DNA of 40,717 nucleotides. Origin: Mycobacterium simiae (GTDB lineage: Bacteria; Actinomycetota; Actinomycetes; Mycobacteriales; Mycobacteriaceae). The stretch covers positions 1 to 40,717 of the forward strand of contig NZ_VTZN01000030.1 of the NCBI RefSeq assembly GCF_008370645.1. Direction: 5' to 3'. A program made the position numbers and the translations under genes. Shown piece by piece: positions 36,723 through 40,717 of the stretch (the stretch's first letter is position 1; each line of letters begins with the position of its first letter). Under the pieces are notes generated by a model that saw nothing but the letters and a program-made list of their open reading frames with translations, was not told the origin of the DNA and searched no databases.

Positions 36723-37646
36723 TTATTCCGGTGTCATCGGAGTCGAGACCACTCGAGCACCCGGCACCGGGCCGGAGGCGACTCGTACAGTACGGCAGAC
36801 GCCCGCGCCCGACAGCTGCGCGCCCACATCGATCGCCGACTCCGCCGAGGTACAGAGAAACGCACATGTCGGACCAGAACCCGACACCAGACCGGCCAAG
36901 GCACCAGCTTCCACACCCGCGCGCAGCGCGCGCCTCAGCGCCGGGTCCAGGCTGACCGCAGCCGCTTGCATCTCGTTGCCCAGCAGCGGCGCCAACCGCT
37001 CTGGCTCACCCGCGGCCAGGGCCGCCAACACCGGCCTGGGTTCGTCCAGGCGCGGCGGGCTGCCCGCATCCCTGAGCCGGTCCAGCTCGGCGAAGACCGC
37101 GGGCGTTGACAACCCACTGTGAGCGAACGCCAGCACCCAATGGAAAGTGTTGCGGGACAACACCGTAGCCAGTTCTTCGCCGCGACCGGTGCCCAGCGCG
37201 GTGCCGCCATGGAGTGCGAACGGCACATCGCTGCCCAGCCGCGCGGCCAGCATACGCAGATCGCGGCGGGGCACGTTGAGTTCCCACAGCGAGTTCATCG
37301 CCACCAGCACGGCAGCGGCGTCGGCGCTGCCGCCCGCCATCCCGCCGGCCACCGGGATGGACTTGTCGATGAAAATCGACACATCCGGTGCCCGGCCCAC
37401 ATGGTCGGCCATCAGTTCGGCGGCCCGCCACGCGAGGTTGCGTGCGTCGGTGGGTAGCTGGTCGGCTCCCTCGCCCACCAGCTCGAGGGAGAGCACGTCG
37501 GCGTTACGCACGGTCACCTCGTCGACCAGCGAAACGGCGTGGAACACGGTCGTCAGCTCGTGAAAGCCGTCGTCGCGGCGATCGCCGACCGCCAGGTAGA
37601 GATTGATTTTTCCGGGCACCCGGACCGTGACCGACCCAGTAGGCAC
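36723..37646 (-). CDS. ispE: 4-diphosphocytidyl-2-C-methyl-D-erythritol kinase IspE
   Basis: GHMP kinase of the MEP isoprenoid pathway, phosphorylating the 2-hydroxyl of CDP-methylerythritol with ATP; it feeds decaprenyl phosphate and menaquinone synthesis. From GTG 37646 it is 307 aa (M. tuberculosis 306, start [10 protein letters not shown]). Motifs: [22 protein letters not shown], the ATP loop [15 protein letters not shown] near residue 95, and the C-terminal [17 protein letters not shown] at 37685 would add 13 residues and cannot be ruled out. It is the last gene of the rpfB-ksgA-ispE operon, about 100 bases after ksgA. Confidence 0.95.
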   Translation of the reverse strand: MPTGSVTVRVPGKINLYLAVGDRRDDGFHELTTVFHAVSLVDEVTVRNADVLSLELVGEGADQLPTDARNLAWRAAELMADHVGRAPDVSIFIDKSIPVAGGMAGGSADAAAVLVAMNSLWELNVPRRDLRMLAARLGSDVPFALHGGTALGTGRGEELATVLSRNTFHWVLAFAHSGLSTPAVFAELDRLRDAGSPPRLDEPRPVLAALAAGEPERLAPLLGNEMQAAAVSLDPALRRALRAGVEAGALAGLVSGSGPTCAFLCTSAESAIDVGAQLSGAGVCRTVRVASGPVPGARVVSTPMTPE

Positions 37647-37747
37647 CCACAATTCAGCGGTGCTGCCGTCCGACGCCCTGGCCACCGCAGCAGACTATCG
37701 CTGCAACTGGCGAAGCACACGCAACGGCGCCCGGGCGGCTTGCGTTT

Positions 37748-39955
<2,208 letters not shown>

Positions 39956-39960
39956 TGAAA

Positions 39961-40717
39961 TCACGCCGTCGTCGGGCCTAGGCCATATGCGCGGCGGGCA
40001 TTGCTCGTGGTGATCTGGGCCAGTTCCTCGGGAGGACAATGAACCAGCTCAGCCAGCTCGCGGACAGTATACGGCAGGCAATACGGCTCGTTCGCTGCGC
40101 CGCGGTAGGGGTGCGGGGCCAGAAAAGGTGCATCGGTTTCTACCAAGAGCTGGTCCAGCGGTATCAGCGCAACGGCTTGCCGTAGGTCACGAGCGTTGCG
40201 GAAGGTCACCGTTCCGGACAGGCTCAGCAACCAACCCGCGGCCACACATTCGCGCGCCATCGCACTGTCCGACGAGAAACAATGAAAGATCACCGTGCGT
40301 GGCGCGCCTTCGGCGCGCAGCACGTCAAGCACCTCCCGGTCAGCCTGCCGATTGTGAATCATCAGTGGTTTTCCGGTCCGCTTAGCCAGATCAATGTGCC
40401 ATGCGAACGCTTCCCGCTGCACGCTCGGCTGTGCGCAGCCGTCGAGGCGACCAGGCCAATACATGTCGATCCCGGTTTCGCCGACCGCCACGACCCGTGG
40501 CTGCATCACCAGTTGCTCGATCTCGGCCCGGGCGGCATCGGTGAGCGCGTCGGCGCGGGTAGGGTGCAACGCCACCGCGGCATAGACCCGCGGATCCCAC
40601 TCGGCTGCTCGGGTCACCCAGCGCGCCGATTCCAGGTCGTCGGCGATGGTGACCACCGCGCGTACCCCCACCGCTGCGGCACGGTCGACGATGGCGGTCA
40701 CATCCCCGGCGGCGCGG
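39961..40717 (-). CDS. tatD: TatD-family metal-dependent deoxyribonuclease (N terminus cut by window end)
   Basis: Amidohydrolase-fold nuclease (3'-5' exonuclease/DNase) with a role in DNA turnover and repair. About 250 of the expected 264 residues are in the window; the N-terminal metal-binding HTHLD lies beyond 40717. Visible motifs: VTIADDLESARW, AVALHPTRAD, GETGIDMYWPG, KPLMIHNRQADREVL, HCFSSDSAMA and VETDAPFLAPHPYRG. The frame is open to the edge, so the GTG inside it (40701) is not taken as the start. It is followed by the rpfB operon in the same direction. Confidence 0.93.
   Translation of the reverse strand, partial: RAAGDVTAIVDRAAAVGVRAVVTIADDLESARWVTRAAEWDPRVYAAVALHPTRADALTDAARAEIEQLVMQPRVVAVGETGIDMYWPGRLDGCAQPSVQREAFAWHIDLAKRTGKPLMIHNRQADREVLDVLRAEGAPRTVIFHCFSSDSAMARECVAAGWLLSLSGTVTFRNARDLRQAVALIPLDQLLVETDAPFLAPHPYRGAANEPYCLPYTVRELAELVHCPPEELAQITTSNARRAYGLGPTTA

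Noticed and set aside
36640..36867. 75-aa minus-strand frame between ispE and pks16 (position of M. tuberculosis Rv1012)
   Set aside because: It overlaps the ispE end and the pks16 promoter; no similarity that I recognise and no ribosome site.

Overview
The window is GC-rich chromosomal DNA from a slow-growing Mycobacterium close to the M. tuberculosis lineage. Gene order and protein sequences match, from memory, the H37Rv segment Rv1008 (tatD) to Rv1033c (trcR), read in the opposite direction. Several features differ from H37Rv as I remember it, so this looks like a related non-tuberculous species (for example of the M. kansasii/M. marinum type). I cannot fix the species without a search.

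Layout: (1) 1-10924, all rightward: the two-component pair trcR-trcS, then a potassium-transport operon made of a tiny membrane ORF, kdpF, kdpA, kdpB, kdpC, kdpD and kdpE, with overlapping or very short junctions. KdpC carries a large cysteine-containing insert. (2) 10950-20226, all leftward: mfd-mazG, lpqU, and eno-ftsB-DUF501-ppx2. These cover DNA repair, nucleotide sanitation, cell wall, glycolysis, division and polyphosphate. (3) 20344-22330: a diaminopimelate-decarboxylase-like protein that has lost its catalytic lysine and cysteine motif, convergent with a TetR regulator. (4) 22384-26325, rightward: an intergenic repeat cluster, tRNA-Gln(TTG), glmU, prsA, an ArsC-like gene and lpqT. (5) 26326-31443: an accessory island between lpqT and rplY. 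It holds a decayed alpha/beta hydrolase, a type VII-secretion-like gene pair with a small membrane gene, a decayed serine recombinase with nearby repeats, and a membrane gene cut by an IS3-family remnant. The island is bracketed by two diverged copies of a roughly 0.56 kb direct repeat. (6) 31444-33688, rightward: a short-chain dehydrogenase, rplY and pth. (7) 33695-40717, leftward: a tandem-DUF302 lipoprotein, pks16 (acyl-AMP/CoA ligase), ispE-ksgA-rpfB, and tatD, which is cut by the window end. The rpfB leader contains an intrinsic terminator followed by a second hairpin, which fits an RNA switch.

Functionally, the core genes serve envelope construction (glmU, ispE, rpfB, lpqU, ftsB), nucleotide supply (prsA), translation (rplY, pth, ksgA, tRNA-Gln), repair (mfd, mazG, tatD) and potassium homeostasis (kdp). 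The best places to look for something new are the inactive-looking LysA paralogue, the KdpC insert, the micro-ORF fused by overlap to kdpF, and the repeat-bracketed island with its secretion-substrate-like pair.
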